A stretch of 64,000 nt of DNA, from contig NZ_CABVGP010000001.1 in the NCBI RefSeq assembly GCF_902497555.1, positions 496,001 through 560,000 of the forward strand, given 5' to 3'. Below are positions 16,352 through 25,073 of the stretch, in pieces (position 1 is the stretch's first letter; each line of letters begins with the position of its first letter). Below the pieces are notes generated by a model that saw nothing but the letters and a program-made list of their open reading frames with translations, searched no databases and was not told the DNA's origin. A program made the position numbers and the translations under genes. Source of the stretch: Amycolatopsis camponoti (lineage in GTDB: Bacteria; Actinomycetota; Actinomycetes; Mycobacteriales; Pseudonocardiaceae).

Positions 16352-17677
16352 ATGGTGTCGACCGCAGCAGAGATCGCGGCTTCCGTCCGCGCCGGGGAGC
16401 TTGACCCGGTCCAGGTGACGAAGGAAGCCCTCGACCGGATCGCCGCGGCGGACGGTGTCGTCGGCGCGTTCCGCCGGGTGCGTGTGGAGGAGGCACTCGC
16501 GGAGGCCGCTTCGGTGGCCGCGCGGCCCGATCTCGCTTCGTTGCCGCTGGCCGGGGTGCCCGTCGCGGTCAAGGACGTCACGGAGATCGCGGGCGAGTAC
16601 GCGTCGCACGGTTCGCTGGCCGGGCCGTCTTCGCCCGCCGAGGAAGACGGCGTGATCGCGGCGCGGCTGCGGGCGGCCGGCGCGGTGCTCGTCGGGCTGA
16701 CGCGGGTGCCGGAACTGTGCGTCTGGCCGATGAGCGACACCCCGGACGGCATCGCCCGCAACCCCTGGGACCCGACGTACGCCTCGGGCGGCTCGTCGGG
16801 CGGCAGCGCGGCGGCGGTGGCGGCCGGGCTGGTCCCGCTGGCGCACGGCACCGACGGCATGGGCTCGGTCCGGCTGCCGGCGGCGATGTGCGGGCTGGTC
16901 GGGCTGAAGCCGGGCGCGGGCGTGCTGTCGGAGGGCGGTTGGTTCGGCATGTCGGTGCACGGCCCGCTGGCCACGACGGTCGCCGACGCGGCGCTGCTGG
17001 TCTCGGTGCTGGCGTCGGATCCTTCGCTGGCCGTGGTTTCGCCGCCGCCGGCTTCACGGATCGGGATGTCGACGACGGTGCCGCTGCTGCGCACACCGGT
17101 GCCCCGCGAGCTGGTGGCGGCGGTTTCGCGGGCGGCCGAGCTGCTGACGTCGGCCGGTCACGCGGTTTCCCCGGCGGCACCGCGCTACCCGGCGACGATG
17201 GTCCTGGGCATGACGGCCCGCTGGTGCGCGGGCCCGGCCGAGCAGGCTCGCGACTTCGACTTCGGGCGGTTCCAGCGGCGGACGCGTACCCATGTGCGGG
17301 TGGGCCGGCTGATCGAGCGAGCCGGCCTGATCCGCTCGCGCACGCGTGACCGGTGGATCGCGCGGGCCGCGGAGTACTTCGAGTCCCACGACGTCCTGAT
17401 GACGCCGACGTTGTCGCACTGGCCGGTGAAGGCGGGCCGCTGGCACGAGAAGCGCTGGCTGACGAACGTCCTGCCGTCGACGCGCCTGGCCGGGTTCACG
17501 GGCCAGTGGAACCTGGCGGGCTACCCGGCGATCACGGTCCCGGTGGGCCGCTCGGTCAGGTCGGGGCTGCCGACGTCGGTCCAGCTGGTGGCGAAACCGG
17601 GCGGCGAGTCATTGCTGCTGGGCTTGGCGGCCCAGCTGGAGGCCGCGAACCCCTGGCCGAGGACCGCCCGCGGCTGA
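16352..17677 (+). CDS. Amidase-signature family hydrolase
   Basis: 441 residues. The Ser-cisSer-Lys triad is visible: Lys74 in VAVKD, Ser148/149 in GGSSGGS and the nucleophile Ser172 in DGMGSVRLPAA. The family hydrolyses amides (for example aryl or aliphatic amides, or peptide amides); substrate cannot be inferred. TAGGGT at 16338-16343 ends eight bases before the ATG with no SD, so the transcript may be leaderless. The length is slightly short of GatA and there is no GatB/GatC nearby, so it is not the tRNA amidotransferase. Confidence 0.9.
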   Translation: MVSTAAEIAASVRAGELDPVQVTKEALDRIAAADGVVGAFRRVRVEEALAEAASVAARPDLASLPLAGVPVAVKDVTEIAGEYASHGSLAGPSSPAEEDGVIAARLRAAGAVLVGLTRVPELCVWPMSDTPDGIARNPWDPTYASGGSSGGSAAAVAAGLVPLAHGTDGMGSVRLPAAMCGLVGLKPGAGVLSEGGWFGMSVHGPLATTVADAALLVSVLASDPSLAVVSPPPASRIGMSTTVPLLRTPVPRELVAAVSRAAELLTSAGHAVSPAAPRYPATMVLGMTARWCAGPAEQARDFDFGRFQRRTRTHVRVGRLIERAGLIRSRTRDRWIARAAEYFESHDVLMTPTLSHWPVKAGRWHEKRWLTNVLPSTRLAGFTGQWNLAGYPAITVPVGRSVRSGLPTSVQLVAKPGGESLLLGLAAQLEAANPWPRTARG

Positions 17678-17688
17678 GCGCCCCGATG

Positions 17689-17721
17689 TGGCCCTGGTTG
17701 CGTTCAACGCAACGAAGGCCA
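17689..17721. repeat. Palindrome centred on GTTGCGTTcAACGCAAC
   Basis: An inner perfect inverted repeat (GTTGCGTT/AACGCAAC) sits inside TGGCC...GGCCA outer arms, 12 bases after the amidase stop. I recall similar GTTGCGTT/GGCCA palindromes as frequent intergenic elements in Amycolatopsis, but cannot verify this here. It may act as a terminator for the amidase gene. Confidence 0.5.
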
Positions 17722-17817
17722 GCTGGCGCGCTGTGGACAACTCGCGCCGGGGCTCCGGAACTGTCGGTGCCCGCCGGTAGCGTGGAAAACGGGGGCTGCT
17801 CAGCCCCGGAACGCGAC

Positions 17818-17849
17818 GAAGGCCGCCCCGAAACCTCGGGGCGGCCTTC
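17818..17849. terminator. Bidirectional terminator hairpin
   Basis: GAAGGCCGCCCCGA, loop AACC, then its exact complement TCGGGGCGGCCTTC: a perfect 14-bp stem between the convergent amidase and DivIVA-like genes. It ends 10 bases before the stop of the latter. Confidence 0.75.
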
Positions 17850-17859
17850 ATGCCGAACC

Positions 17860-19020
17860 TCAGGAACCCGGCTTGCTCGCCGTCGGTGACAGCGGCTTCA
17901 CGCCGTTCCCGTTGCCGTTCGCCGGCTTGGTCGCCGGGCCGTGCTGCCTCGGGGCGCTGGCCGGCTTCGCGGCCTGAGCGGGCTTGGGGGCCGCCGGCTT
18001 CACCGCCGGCTTCGCCGCGGCCGGGATCGACGGCTGGACCACCGGCACCACCGGGGCCGACGGCGTGGTCGCGGACTCGGGGGAGTCGCCGCCCACCAGC
18101 TTGGACGCCTGGGGGATCACCGCTTCCTCCGGCAGCGTCGCCAGCTGGGTCTCGCTGCGGTTGAGGATGTCCTCCGCCGCCGCCAGGCTCTTGCGGGCCT
18201 GCTCGCGGATCTCCGCCAGCCGCTCGACCTTGCGGTTCGCCGCCGTCGTGCGCTGGGCCGCCTGGGTCGTCGCCTCGTCGAGCCGGCGGCGGGCCTCCGC
18301 CGTGGCCTCGTCGAGCCGCCGCTTGGCCTCCGCCGTCGCCTCCGCGAGCCGGCGCTCGGCCTGGTTCTTGCTCGCCGTGCGCTGGTCGGCGACGTGCTTC
18401 TCCAGCGCCGCCTTCTGGGCCGCCAGGGACGCCTCGAACTCGCGCTCGAGCTTCCGCCGCTTCCGCTCGGCCTCGTTGTCCAGCAGTTCGCGCCGCTGGG
18501 CCGCCTCGACGGTCAGCCGCTGCACCTCCGCGCGCGTCTCGGCGAGCGCGTTCTCGTGCTCCGAGTGCAGCAGGTCGGCCTGCTTGTCCAGCTCCGCGAC
18601 GAGCTTCGTGTACCGCTCACGCAGCTTCGTCGACGCCTCGGTCGAGCCCGCCCACGTCTTCTCCGCGGCGGCCTCGGCGCGCTTGATGATCTCGTCCGCG
18701 CGGGCCTGCGCGAGCGTGACCGTCCGCTGCATCCGCTCGTCGAGGTCCTCGAGCCGCTCCGGCGGCTTCTTCAGCTCCTCGACGCGCGCTTCCAGCGAAG
18801 CCATCTGCGCGCGGATCGACTCGGCTTCGCGGGTCGCGGCGGCGGCCTGCGCCACGGCGGCGTCGCGGTCGCTGAGCACCCGGCGCAGCTGGGCCTCGAC
18901 GTGGTCGAGGTACTGGCGGACCTCGTTGCGGTCGAAGCCGTGCCAGGCCTGCGTGTATTCACGACGAAGGGGGAGGAGGCCGTTGAGGGCGGTTGCGGCG
19001 GGGTCGCGCTCAGGAACCAT
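17860..19020 (-). CDS. DivIVA-domain coiled-coil protein
   Basis: 386 residues. The N-terminal segment LRREYTQAWHGFDRNEVRQYLDHVEAQL is a DivIVA-like start (given here in the abbreviated form FDRNEVRQYLDHVE), followed by about 250 residues of charged heptad-repeat coiled coil with internal repeats of RRLDEATAEA. The C-terminal 100 residues are Ala/Pro/Lys-rich and disordered. The family includes Wag31/DivIVA and Scy/FilP-like proteins that organise polar growth, so a cytoskeletal or polar scaffold role is likely. TACGGT ends seven bases before the ATG with no SD (possible leaderless start). Confidence 0.85.
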   Translation of the reverse strand: MVPERDPAATALNGLLPLRREYTQAWHGFDRNEVRQYLDHVEAQLRRVLSDRDAAVAQAAAATREAESIRAQMASLEARVEELKKPPERLEDLDERMQRTVTLAQARADEIIKRAEAAAEKTWAGSTEASTKLRERYTKLVAELDKQADLLHSEHENALAETRAEVQRLTVEAAQRRELLDNEAERKRRKLEREFEASLAAQKAALEKHVADQRTASKNQAERRLAEATAEAKRRLDEATAEARRRLDEATTQAAQRTTAANRKVERLAEIREQARKSLAAAEDILNRSETQLATLPEEAVIPQASKLVGGDSPESATTPSAPVVPVVQPSIPAAAKPAVKPAAPKPAQAAKPASAPRQHGPATKPANGNGNGVKPLSPTASKPGS

Positions 19021-19136
19021 GCGCCCGACCGTACCCGGGCACCGTCCGCTTACGCCGGTCGGCTTAACAAATCACCAACACGTGTCGCGGGCCGGGCGGC
19101 GCGTCGCCGGAATGGCCGTACCCGGAAAACTCTGCG

Positions 19137-21131
19137 TCACCAATGAAAGCCGCGCGAAAGCCGGGCGAGAGCCATCGCCGCGCGCGAGAGGTGTTTCTCG
19201 CCACGCCCGATCTTGAGCCCGCCCGAACCGCCCGCCGCGGTCGAATCCGGGAAAATCCGGAAACCCTGGTACGCGACGGCGTCGGTGAGGCCCGGCGTGA
19301 GCGTGTACGCCAGCCCGATCGCCTGCCCGGCCGGCGTCCCGATGTGCTTGGGCCGCTCGACGAGCGCCTTCATCACCATGTCCGCGGCCTGTTCCGGCGA
19401 CTTCGTCGGGAACGCGTCGTAGATCTTCGTCGGGCGGATCATCGGCGTGCGCACGAGCGGCATGTGGATGGTGGTGAACGTGATCCCGTCGCCGTGCGTC
19501 TCGGTCGCCGCGATCCGCGAGAAGTAGTCCAGCGCCGCCTTCGACGCCGCGTACGCCGAGAAGCGCGGCGCGATGCCCTGGACGCCGATCGACGACACGT
19601 TCACGATGTGCCCGAACTTCCGCTCCGACATGTGCGGCAGCACCGCGAGGATCAGCCGGACCGCGCCGAAGTAGTTGATCGCCATCGCGCGCTCGTAGTC
19701 GTGCATCCGGTCGTACGACAGCCGGATCGACCGGCGGATCGACCGGCCGGCGTTGTTCACCAGCATGTCGATCCGGCCGTGCTCGGCCAGCATCGCGTCG
19801 ACGGCCTTGTGCACCGAGTCCTCGTCGGTGAGGTCGGCCGGGTACACCGACGCCGTGCCGCCGGCGGCGACGATCTCGTCGCGGACCTCCTCCAGTTCGT
19901 GCTGGCGGCGTGCGACGAGCAGCGGGACGCCACCCGCGGCGGCCACCTTCAACGCCGTCGCCCGGCCGATGCCCGAGGACGCGCCGGTGATGATCACGCG
20001 GCGGCCGTCCAGCTCGCCGCGCGGGCCGTGCTTGCGCGCGCGGAACGGGTCGAGGTGCTCGCGCCAGTAGCGCCACAGCGTCGGCGCGTACTCCTCCAGC
20101 CGCGGCACTTCGACGTTGCCGGCCAGCGCCTTGCGCGTCTCGGCCGAGGAGAACACCGACGGGAACGCCATGGTCTCCAGCAGCACCGGCGGGATGCCGA
20201 ACCGTTCCATCACGGCGTCGCGGGCGATGGTGACGCCGGGGATATGCTCGGTCAGCTTGACCAGCCCGACGATCCGCTTCGAGAGCCCCTCGCCGAGCTG
20301 CACGGTGATCGTCGGCGCGCCCGCGGCCTTCGCGAAGGCGTTGTAGACGGAAACGACCGGCTGCGGCTCGGGGTTGACCAGGTGGAAGGCGTGGCCGTCC
20401 AGCCCGGGCTTGACGACCAGCTCCAGCAGCGCCTTGGCGACGTAGTCGACCGGCACGATGTTGGTGTCGCCGAGGTCCGGGCCGACGAGCGGCAGGACGT
20501 CCGGCAGCCCGGCGAGCCGGTTGATGGCGGGGAAGAGGTAGTACGGGCCGTCGATCTTGTCCATCTCGCCGGTCTCGGAGTGCCCGACGACGACCGCGGG
20601 CCGGTAGACCCGCCACGGCACCTGGTCCTGCTCGCGGACGATCTTCTCGGCCTCGAACTTGGTCCGGTGGTACGGCGTGACCAGCCGCTGCCCGGCGTCG
20701 AACATCTCCTCGGTGAAGACGCCTTCGTGGTCGCCCGCGACGGCCACCGAAGACACGTGGTGCAGGCAGCCGGCGCGCAGGTCCGCGGCGAGGCCGACGA
20801 CCTCGCGCGTGCCGTCCACGTTGGCCTTGATGCTTTCTTCGTCGTCGGCGGTGAGGTCGTAGAGCGCGGCCAGGTGCACGACGTGGTCGACGCCGCCGCG
20901 CAGCGCGTCGCGGTCCGTTTCGGACACGCCGAGCAGCGGCTCGCCGAGGTCGCCGGTGACCAGCGTGACGCGGTCGGAGTGCGGCCACTGGTCGACCAGC
21001 GCGGCCAGCTTCGCCTTCGACGACGCGCGCACGAGCAGCGCGACGCGGTCCTCGTCGGGACGGGAGAGCAGCAGCCGGGTGAACTGGCGCCCGATCAGTC
21101 CGGTCGCCCCGGTCACCAAGAACGTCGCCAT
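19137..21131 (-). CDS. Two-domain fatty acyl-CoA reductase-like SDR protein
   Basis: 664 residues with two fused Rossmann reductases. Residues 1-370 are an extended SDR (GATGLIG 8-14, Tyr154-x3-Lys158). Residues 376-664 are a classical SDR (GASSGIG 383-389, Ser514, Tyr527-x3-Lys531). This architecture and length match alcohol-forming fatty acyl reductases such as Marinobacter Maqu_2507 and mycobacterial AcrA1 (Rv3391), in which one domain reduces acyl-CoA to aldehyde and the other reduces the aldehyde. Wax-ester or fatty alcohol synthesis is therefore likely. The start ATG 21131 puts GATGLIG near the N-terminus; the frame is open further upstream. Confidence 0.82.
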   Translation of the reverse strand: MATFLVTGATGLIGRQFTRLLLSRPDEDRVALLVRASSKAKLAALVDQWPHSDRVTLVTGDLGEPLLGVSETDRDALRGGVDHVVHLAALYDLTADDEESIKANVDGTREVVGLAADLRAGCLHHVSSVAVAGDHEGVFTEEMFDAGQRLVTPYHRTKFEAEKIVREQDQVPWRVYRPAVVVGHSETGEMDKIDGPYYLFPAINRLAGLPDVLPLVGPDLGDTNIVPVDYVAKALLELVVKPGLDGHAFHLVNPEPQPVVSVYNAFAKAAGAPTITVQLGEGLSKRIVGLVKLTEHIPGVTIARDAVMERFGIPPVLLETMAFPSVFSSAETRKALAGNVEVPRLEEYAPTLWRYWREHLDPFRARKHGPRGELDGRRVIITGASSGIGRATALKVAAAGGVPLLVARRQHELEEVRDEIVAAGGTASVYPADLTDEDSVHKAVDAMLAEHGRIDMLVNNAGRSIRRSIRLSYDRMHDYERAMAINYFGAVRLILAVLPHMSERKFGHIVNVSSIGVQGIAPRFSAYAASKAALDYFSRIAATETHGDGITFTTIHMPLVRTPMIRPTKIYDAFPTKSPEQAADMVMKALVERPKHIGTPAGQAIGLAYTLTPGLTDAVAYQGFRIFPDSTAAGGSGGLKIGRGEKHLSRAAMALARLSRGFHW

Positions 21132-21232
21132 CGTCTCCACACCTCTCACCGCCGTCGCCTGACCCTGGGCATTCTGCTGCATGGCGACGTCACTGACCAC
21201 CGTGCCGAAACGTGATGTTACCCACGAGTAAC

Positions 21233-22294
21233 TTATGCGGGGTCCGCGATGACGACGCGGTTCTCCTCGTAGCCGTCCGAACCGCCCACCCAGCGGCCGC
21301 CGCACGTCACCAGCACCACGCGGTGCGGGCCGGACTGGCCGAACAGGTCGTCGGCCCGCCCGGGCAGGTCGTCCTTGTGCACGGTGACCAGCTGGGAGAC
21401 GCGGTACCGCCAGGTCTTGCCCGCACTGTCCACAATGGTCACCACGCCGCCGATCCCCGCGTTCCAGAGCTCGGCGAACGGCCCGGTGGCGCCCCGCCAG
21501 TTCACGTGCCCGGCGAAGACGCTCGCCCCACCGGCGGCATCGAGCCCGGCGCCCCACCAGGTCGCCTGGCCGAGGTCGTCCGGGATGGGCAGCTCACCGC
21601 CGGGGCCGAGGTCCTTGCGCACGAGCGCGGCGGTGCCCCCGGCGGGCAGCCGGACGGTGCCGGGCTGTTGCGGAGGCGGAGCCGGCGGCGGTTTCGACGT
21701 CTCGGCGGCCGGCGCGGCGGGCGCGGCGCTCGTGGCCGCCGGCGGCGGCGCGGGTGTCGAGGGGCGGGCCGCCGGAGCGGCAGCGCCCGCGGCGGGCAGC
21801 GCGGTCCCGCCCACGACGGCGACCGGCGGCGAGGTGACGACGGTGGAGCCGAACTGGACGGCGAGCACCGTGGCCGCCCCGAGCGCGAAGCCGGCGACCA
21901 GCCGGCCCCGCTTCGGCTTCGGCCGCGCCCACGGGTCGGCACGGCCGCTCGCCGCCGGGACCGGTCCGGGTCCGGCCCAGCCGTCGGTGCCGCTGGTCCG
22001 GCCACCTGTGCTGTCGGCTGCCGTCGCGCGACTGCCGTCGCCCGCTCGCGGGTCGCTTGCTCGCCAGTAGGCGTCGGGTTGTCCGCCGTCGGCTCGCCAG
22101 TCGGCGCTGGGTTGTCCGCTGTCGGCTGCTTGCCAGTCGGTACCGGGTTGTCCGCCGTCGGCTTGCCAGTAGGCGTCGGGTTGCCCGCCGTCGGCTCGCC
22201 AGTCGGCACCGGGCCGGGCCTCCTCGGCGTGCCCCACCCCCCGATGCCACTCGTCGATGAACCAGCTGTCGCCCTGCCAGTCTTCGCTCGCCAT
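21233..22294 (-). CDS. Class F sortase with repetitive N-terminal extension
   Basis: 353 residues. The cytoplasmic N-terminus carries about four copies of an 11-residue unit with Trp and ADGGQP (30-80), then one membrane helix (about 132-150), a Pro/Ala linker, and the sortase domain with His263 (GHVNW), Cys331 (LVTCGG) and Arg346 (ENRVV). It starts six bases after the stop of the surface protein gene, so the two form an operon and the surface protein is its likely substrate. Class F sortases are typical of actinobacteria and their sorting motifs are poorly defined. Confidence 0.87.
   Translation of the reverse strand: MASEDWQGDSWFIDEWHRGVGHAEEARPGADWRADGGQPDAYWQADGGQPGTDWQAADSGQPSADWRADGGQPDAYWRASDPRAGDGSRATAADSTGGRTSGTDGWAGPGPVPAASGRADPWARPKPKRGRLVAGFALGAATVLAVQFGSTVVTSPPVAVVGGTALPAAGAAAPAARPSTPAPPPAATSAAPAAPAAETSKPPPAPPPQQPGTVRLPAGGTAALVRKDLGPGGELPIPDDLGQATWWGAGLDAAGGASVFAGHVNWRGATGPFAELWNAGIGGVVTIVDSAGKTWRYRVSQLVTVHKDDLPGRADDLFGQSGPHRVVLVTCGGRWVGGSDGYEENRVVIADPA
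22055..22207 (-). repeat. Tandem repeats in the sortase 5' region
   Basis: About four 33- to 36-base units encode W-(R/Q)-A-D-G-G-Q-P-x-x-(Y/D) in the cytoplasmic tail of the sortase. The units differ by point changes, so they are old enough to have diverged. The repetitive structure makes copy-number variation between strains likely. Confidence 0.75.
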
Positions 22295-22300
22295 CCCGGA

Positions 22301-23752
22301 CTACCTGCGCGAAGCCCGCCGCGCGGCGAAGCCGGCCAGTCCGGCGCCCAGCAGCACCAGCAGGCCGAGCCCGGCCAGGCCCGGCGTGGAGTAGCTCGTC
22401 TCGACCACGCCCCGCGCCCGCACGACCGGCGCGTCGCCGGCCGGGATCGCGCGCGGCACCTCGTTCGGCTTGTTCACCACCGTCAGCGCGAGCGTCTCGC
22501 CCGGCTTCACCGTGCCGCACGCCGATGGCGGGTTCTTCGGGTCGTACGCGTTCGTGTACCCCGGCGGCGGCCCGGCCTCCACGACGCAGATCTCCTGCGG
22601 CGCGCGGAGGTTCTCGACCGTCACACCGCCGGTCGTGCCGTCGGTGGTGACGACCGCGGGCTTGCCGTCGGCGCCGGTGAGCGGCTTGCCGTCCTGGCCG
22701 AGCGCGGCCGTCGCCTTGTCCTTGCCGGTGATCCGCAGGACCGCGCCGCCGACGCCCTTGCCCGTCGTCGCGTCGGTCTTCGTCACCTTCACCTGGCCCG
22801 GCTTCGCCACGCTGACCACACCCTGCGCGGTCAGCTCCTTCTCGCCGCCGGTGGAGACGACGCGCTGCTTCGCGGTGTCGACCGGCGCCCGCACGTACGG
22901 CCGGTCGGCCGGCGCGGCCAGCGACGCGACGAGCTTCGGCCGCTCACCCGTCGGGGTCAGCTTCACCTGGACGGTGCCGTCGGCGCCGGTCTTGAGCGTG
23001 ACGTCCTTCGCGGCGGCCTGCGGACTCGAGTTCCCCGCGGTGGCGGCCGGGTCCTCGCCGGCCGTCGCGGCGGTGGCCGTCAGCTTCACCGGGACGTCCG
23101 GGACGCCCTTGCCCTTCGCGTTCTTGACGGTGACCGTCCAGGCGGCGGGTTCGCCGAGGTGCTGCTCGCCTTCGGGGGTGGTCACCGAGGCCGTCCACGG
23201 GCCGCGGCCGGCTTCCGCCTCGGTCCGCAGCTTTCCGACGGCGGCCTGGGCGCCCGCGGGCAGGTGCGTCAGGTGGTACGGCGCGTCGTAGCCGAGCTTC
23301 GCGGCGGGCAGCGACGGGTCGAGGTCCGCGGGCGTGCGCGGCGCCGAGGTCCAGGAGTGCAGCAGGTGGGCCAGCGCCGCGGCCTCGTCCGGGTCCTTCG
23401 TGCCGCCGTAGCGCAGCAGCAGGTAGGAGATGTCCGCCGCCTGGCCGGACGGCAGCTTCGTGCCCCACTTCGTGAGCAGCTCGTCGCCCGGCTTGTACTT
23501 CTCGTCGGTGTCCGGCGCCTTCAGCTGGAAGCTCACGCAGAACACCTGCTGGCCGCCGACGACGTAGGACCCCAGCCAGTTGCGGGACCCGGTGCCGTCC
23601 TGGCCGGGCTCGACCGCGTGGCCGATGCCTTCCCGGCTCGCGGCGGACGCGGCGGGGGCACCGGTGGTGATGGAGAGCGCGCCGAGCAGGGTCGCGGCGA
23701 CCAGGCCGGTGAGCGCGCGGCGGCCCGCGCGCGGGCGTGTTGACCACCTCAT
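22301..23752 (-). CDS. Cell-surface protein with Cys domain, SpaA-like repeats and C-terminal anchor
   Basis: 483 residues. A signal peptide ends at ASA (about residue 38). An N-terminal domain around VFCVSF and AHLLHSW resembles TQXA/thioester adhesin domains, but I do not see the Gln needed for a thioester. Two Ig-like/Cna-B-like segments follow (VPVKLTA..., PGQVKVTKTDATTGKGV...). The C-terminus has a hydrophobic helix and RRASRR tail, the layout of a sortase substrate, but no LPXTG; the nearest candidate is SYSTPG. SD AAGGAG precedes ATG 23752. The sortase gene directly downstream supports covalent anchoring. Confidence 0.78.
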   Translation of the reverse strand: MRWSTRPRAGRRALTGLVAATLLGALSITTGAPAASAASREGIGHAVEPGQDGTGSRNWLGSYVVGGQQVFCVSFQLKAPDTDEKYKPGDELLTKWGTKLPSGQAADISYLLLRYGGTKDPDEAAALAHLLHSWTSAPRTPADLDPSLPAAKLGYDAPYHLTHLPAGAQAAVGKLRTEAEAGRGPWTASVTTPEGEQHLGEPAAWTVTVKNAKGKGVPDVPVKLTATAATAGEDPAATAGNSSPQAAAKDVTLKTGADGTVQVKLTPTGERPKLVASLAAPADRPYVRAPVDTAKQRVVSTGGEKELTAQGVVSVAKPGQVKVTKTDATTGKGVGGAVLRITGKDKATAALGQDGKPLTGADGKPAVVTTDGTTGGVTVENLRAPQEICVVEAGPPPGYTNAYDPKNPPSACGTVKPGETLALTVVNKPNEVPRAIPAGDAPVVRARGVVETSYSTPGLAGLGLLVLLGAGLAGFAARRASRR

Positions 23753-24073
23753 GATGTGCAGGCTCCTTGTTCGGGACGCGCGGCGACGGCGAATGCGTCT
23801 CCGCAGGTCACACGATTGATCAACTCCCCGACGCGCGTTCGGTGAACAACCGGGCACGCGAAGTGAGCGTCGCGCCGAGAGGGCCGGACTGTCTACCGCC
23901 CTTCGGGTGGCGGCGGTCGAGCGGTCGTGATCTCGGTCGCATACGGTGTCTGCCGTGGCCACGGGCCTGCCGTCGAGTAAAGTTGTCTTTACTCGACGGG
24001 AACCGCACGTACCCGGCGGTCGTTGAACCCGATGCAGCGTCGATCCACGAAGCAGCAGATCCAGGAGGATCAG
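23753..24073. other. Divergent intergenic region of about 320 bases
   Basis: No gene seen. It separates the surface-protein/sortase operon from the YccA-like gene and should carry both promoters. It is less GC-rich near 23970-24000, where a perfect palindrome lies (listed separately). AGGAGG at 24063-24068 is the ribosome site of the downstream gene. Confidence 0.6.
23970..23999 (+). promoter_or_regulatory. Perfect 13-bp inverted repeat upstream of the YccA-like gene
   Basis: CCGTCGAGTAAAG, loop TTGT, CTTTACTCGACGG. It ends 74 bases before the GTG start. The AT-rich heart (GTAAAGTTGTCTTTAC) in very GC-rich surroundings fits an operator for a dimeric regulator; as RNA it would be a stable hairpin in the leader. 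There is no U-tract, so it is not a standard terminator. Confidence 0.5.
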
Positions 24074-24907
24074 GTGCGTTCCAGTAGCAACCCGGCGTTC
24101 CGCAACCTGCCCCACGGCGGAACCCAGACTCAAGGGCAGTACGGGCCCCCGGTGGGCTTCAACCAGACCCAGGGCGGCGTGCCCGGGTACGGACCCGGGC
24201 AGGTCACCTCCGGCGACGACGACCGCCCGATGACCGTCGACGACGTCGTCGTCAAGACCGGCATGAGCCTCGGCGTCGCGCTGCTCGTCGGGGTCGTCAC
24301 CGCGATCTGGGCCCAGAACCAGCTGGCCGAGACCGGCCGGCTCTCCGGTGCCCTCATCGGCGCGATGATCGGCGGCCTGATCGTCGGGCTCGTCATCTCG
24401 CTGGTGATCATCTTCAAGCAGAAGCCGAGCGGCCCGCTGACGCTGGCGTACTCGGCCGCCGAAGGACTCTTCCTCGGCGCGTTGAGCGGCGTGTTCGAGG
24501 CGATCTACCCGGGCATCGCGCTGCAGGCGATCATCGGCACCGTCGGTGTCTTCATCGGCATGCTGGTGGTCTACAAGACCGGCGCGGTCAAGGTGACGCC
24601 GAAGCTCACCAAGTGGATCGTCGGGGCCGTCGTCGGCGTCGCGGTCCTGATGCTGTTCAACCTGATCAGCTCGTTCGCCTTCGGGTTCAACCCGCTGCGC
24701 GACGGCAGCCCGCTCGCCATCGCCTTCAGCATCCTGTGCATCGGCATCGCGGCGTTCAGCTTCCTGCTCGACTTCGACCAGGCCGACCGGATGATCCGCG
24801 AGGGCATGCCGTCGAAGTGGGCCTGGTACACGGCGTTCGGCCTGATGACGACGCTCGTCTGGCTGTACCTGGAGATCCTGCGGCTGCTGTCCTACCTCCG
24901 CGATTGA
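24074..24907 (+). CDS. Bax inhibitor-1/YccA family membrane protein
   Basis: 277 residues. GTG 24074 is chosen because AGGAGG lies five bases upstream and because VRSSSNPAFRNLP is the usual start of actinobacterial YccA-like proteins; the frame is open for 17 more codons. After a Gln/Gly-rich cytoplasmic stretch, seven membrane helices follow (about 65-277), with the acidic loop LLDFDQADRMI typical of the family's pH-sensing region. Related proteins conduct or regulate ions or bind membrane proteases; the role here is unknown. Confidence 0.88.
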   Translation: MRSSSNPAFRNLPHGGTQTQGQYGPPVGFNQTQGGVPGYGPGQVTSGDDDRPMTVDDVVVKTGMSLGVALLVGVVTAIWAQNQLAETGRLSGALIGAMIGGLIVGLVISLVIIFKQKPSGPLTLAYSAAEGLFLGALSGVFEAIYPGIALQAIIGTVGVFIGMLVVYKTGAVKVTPKLTKWIVGAVVGVAVLMLFNLISSFAFGFNPLRDGSPLAIAFSILCIGIAAFSFLLDFDQADRMIREGMPSKWAWYTAFGLMTTLVWLYLEILRLLSYLRD

Positions 24908-24940
24908 CCTGGCTCACCGTTTCCGGCTGATTACTCAGTG

Positions 24941-24971
24941 AAGGCGCTCCGTAACCAACGGGGCGCCTTTT
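24941..24971 (+). terminator. Rho-independent terminator
   Basis: AAGGCGCTCCGT, loop AACCA, ACGGGGCGCCTT with a TTTT run, 34 bases after the YccA-like gene. One T/G wobble in the stem. It is a classical intrinsic terminator, rare in such GC-rich DNA. Confidence 0.85.
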
Positions 24972-25073
24972 CTGTGGGTAATTCGTGCATATGGGGACCC
25001 CGGTGCGGAGTGTGCTCACCCTCCGTGTTGGATATGCCGGTCGGTTCTCAATTTCACATGTGTGAGGTTCACA

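Noticed and set aside
22301..24133. Upstream-extended start for the surface protein
   Set aside because: Extension has no signal peptide at its start and crosses the divergent promoter; ATG 23752 has an SD and begins the signal peptide.
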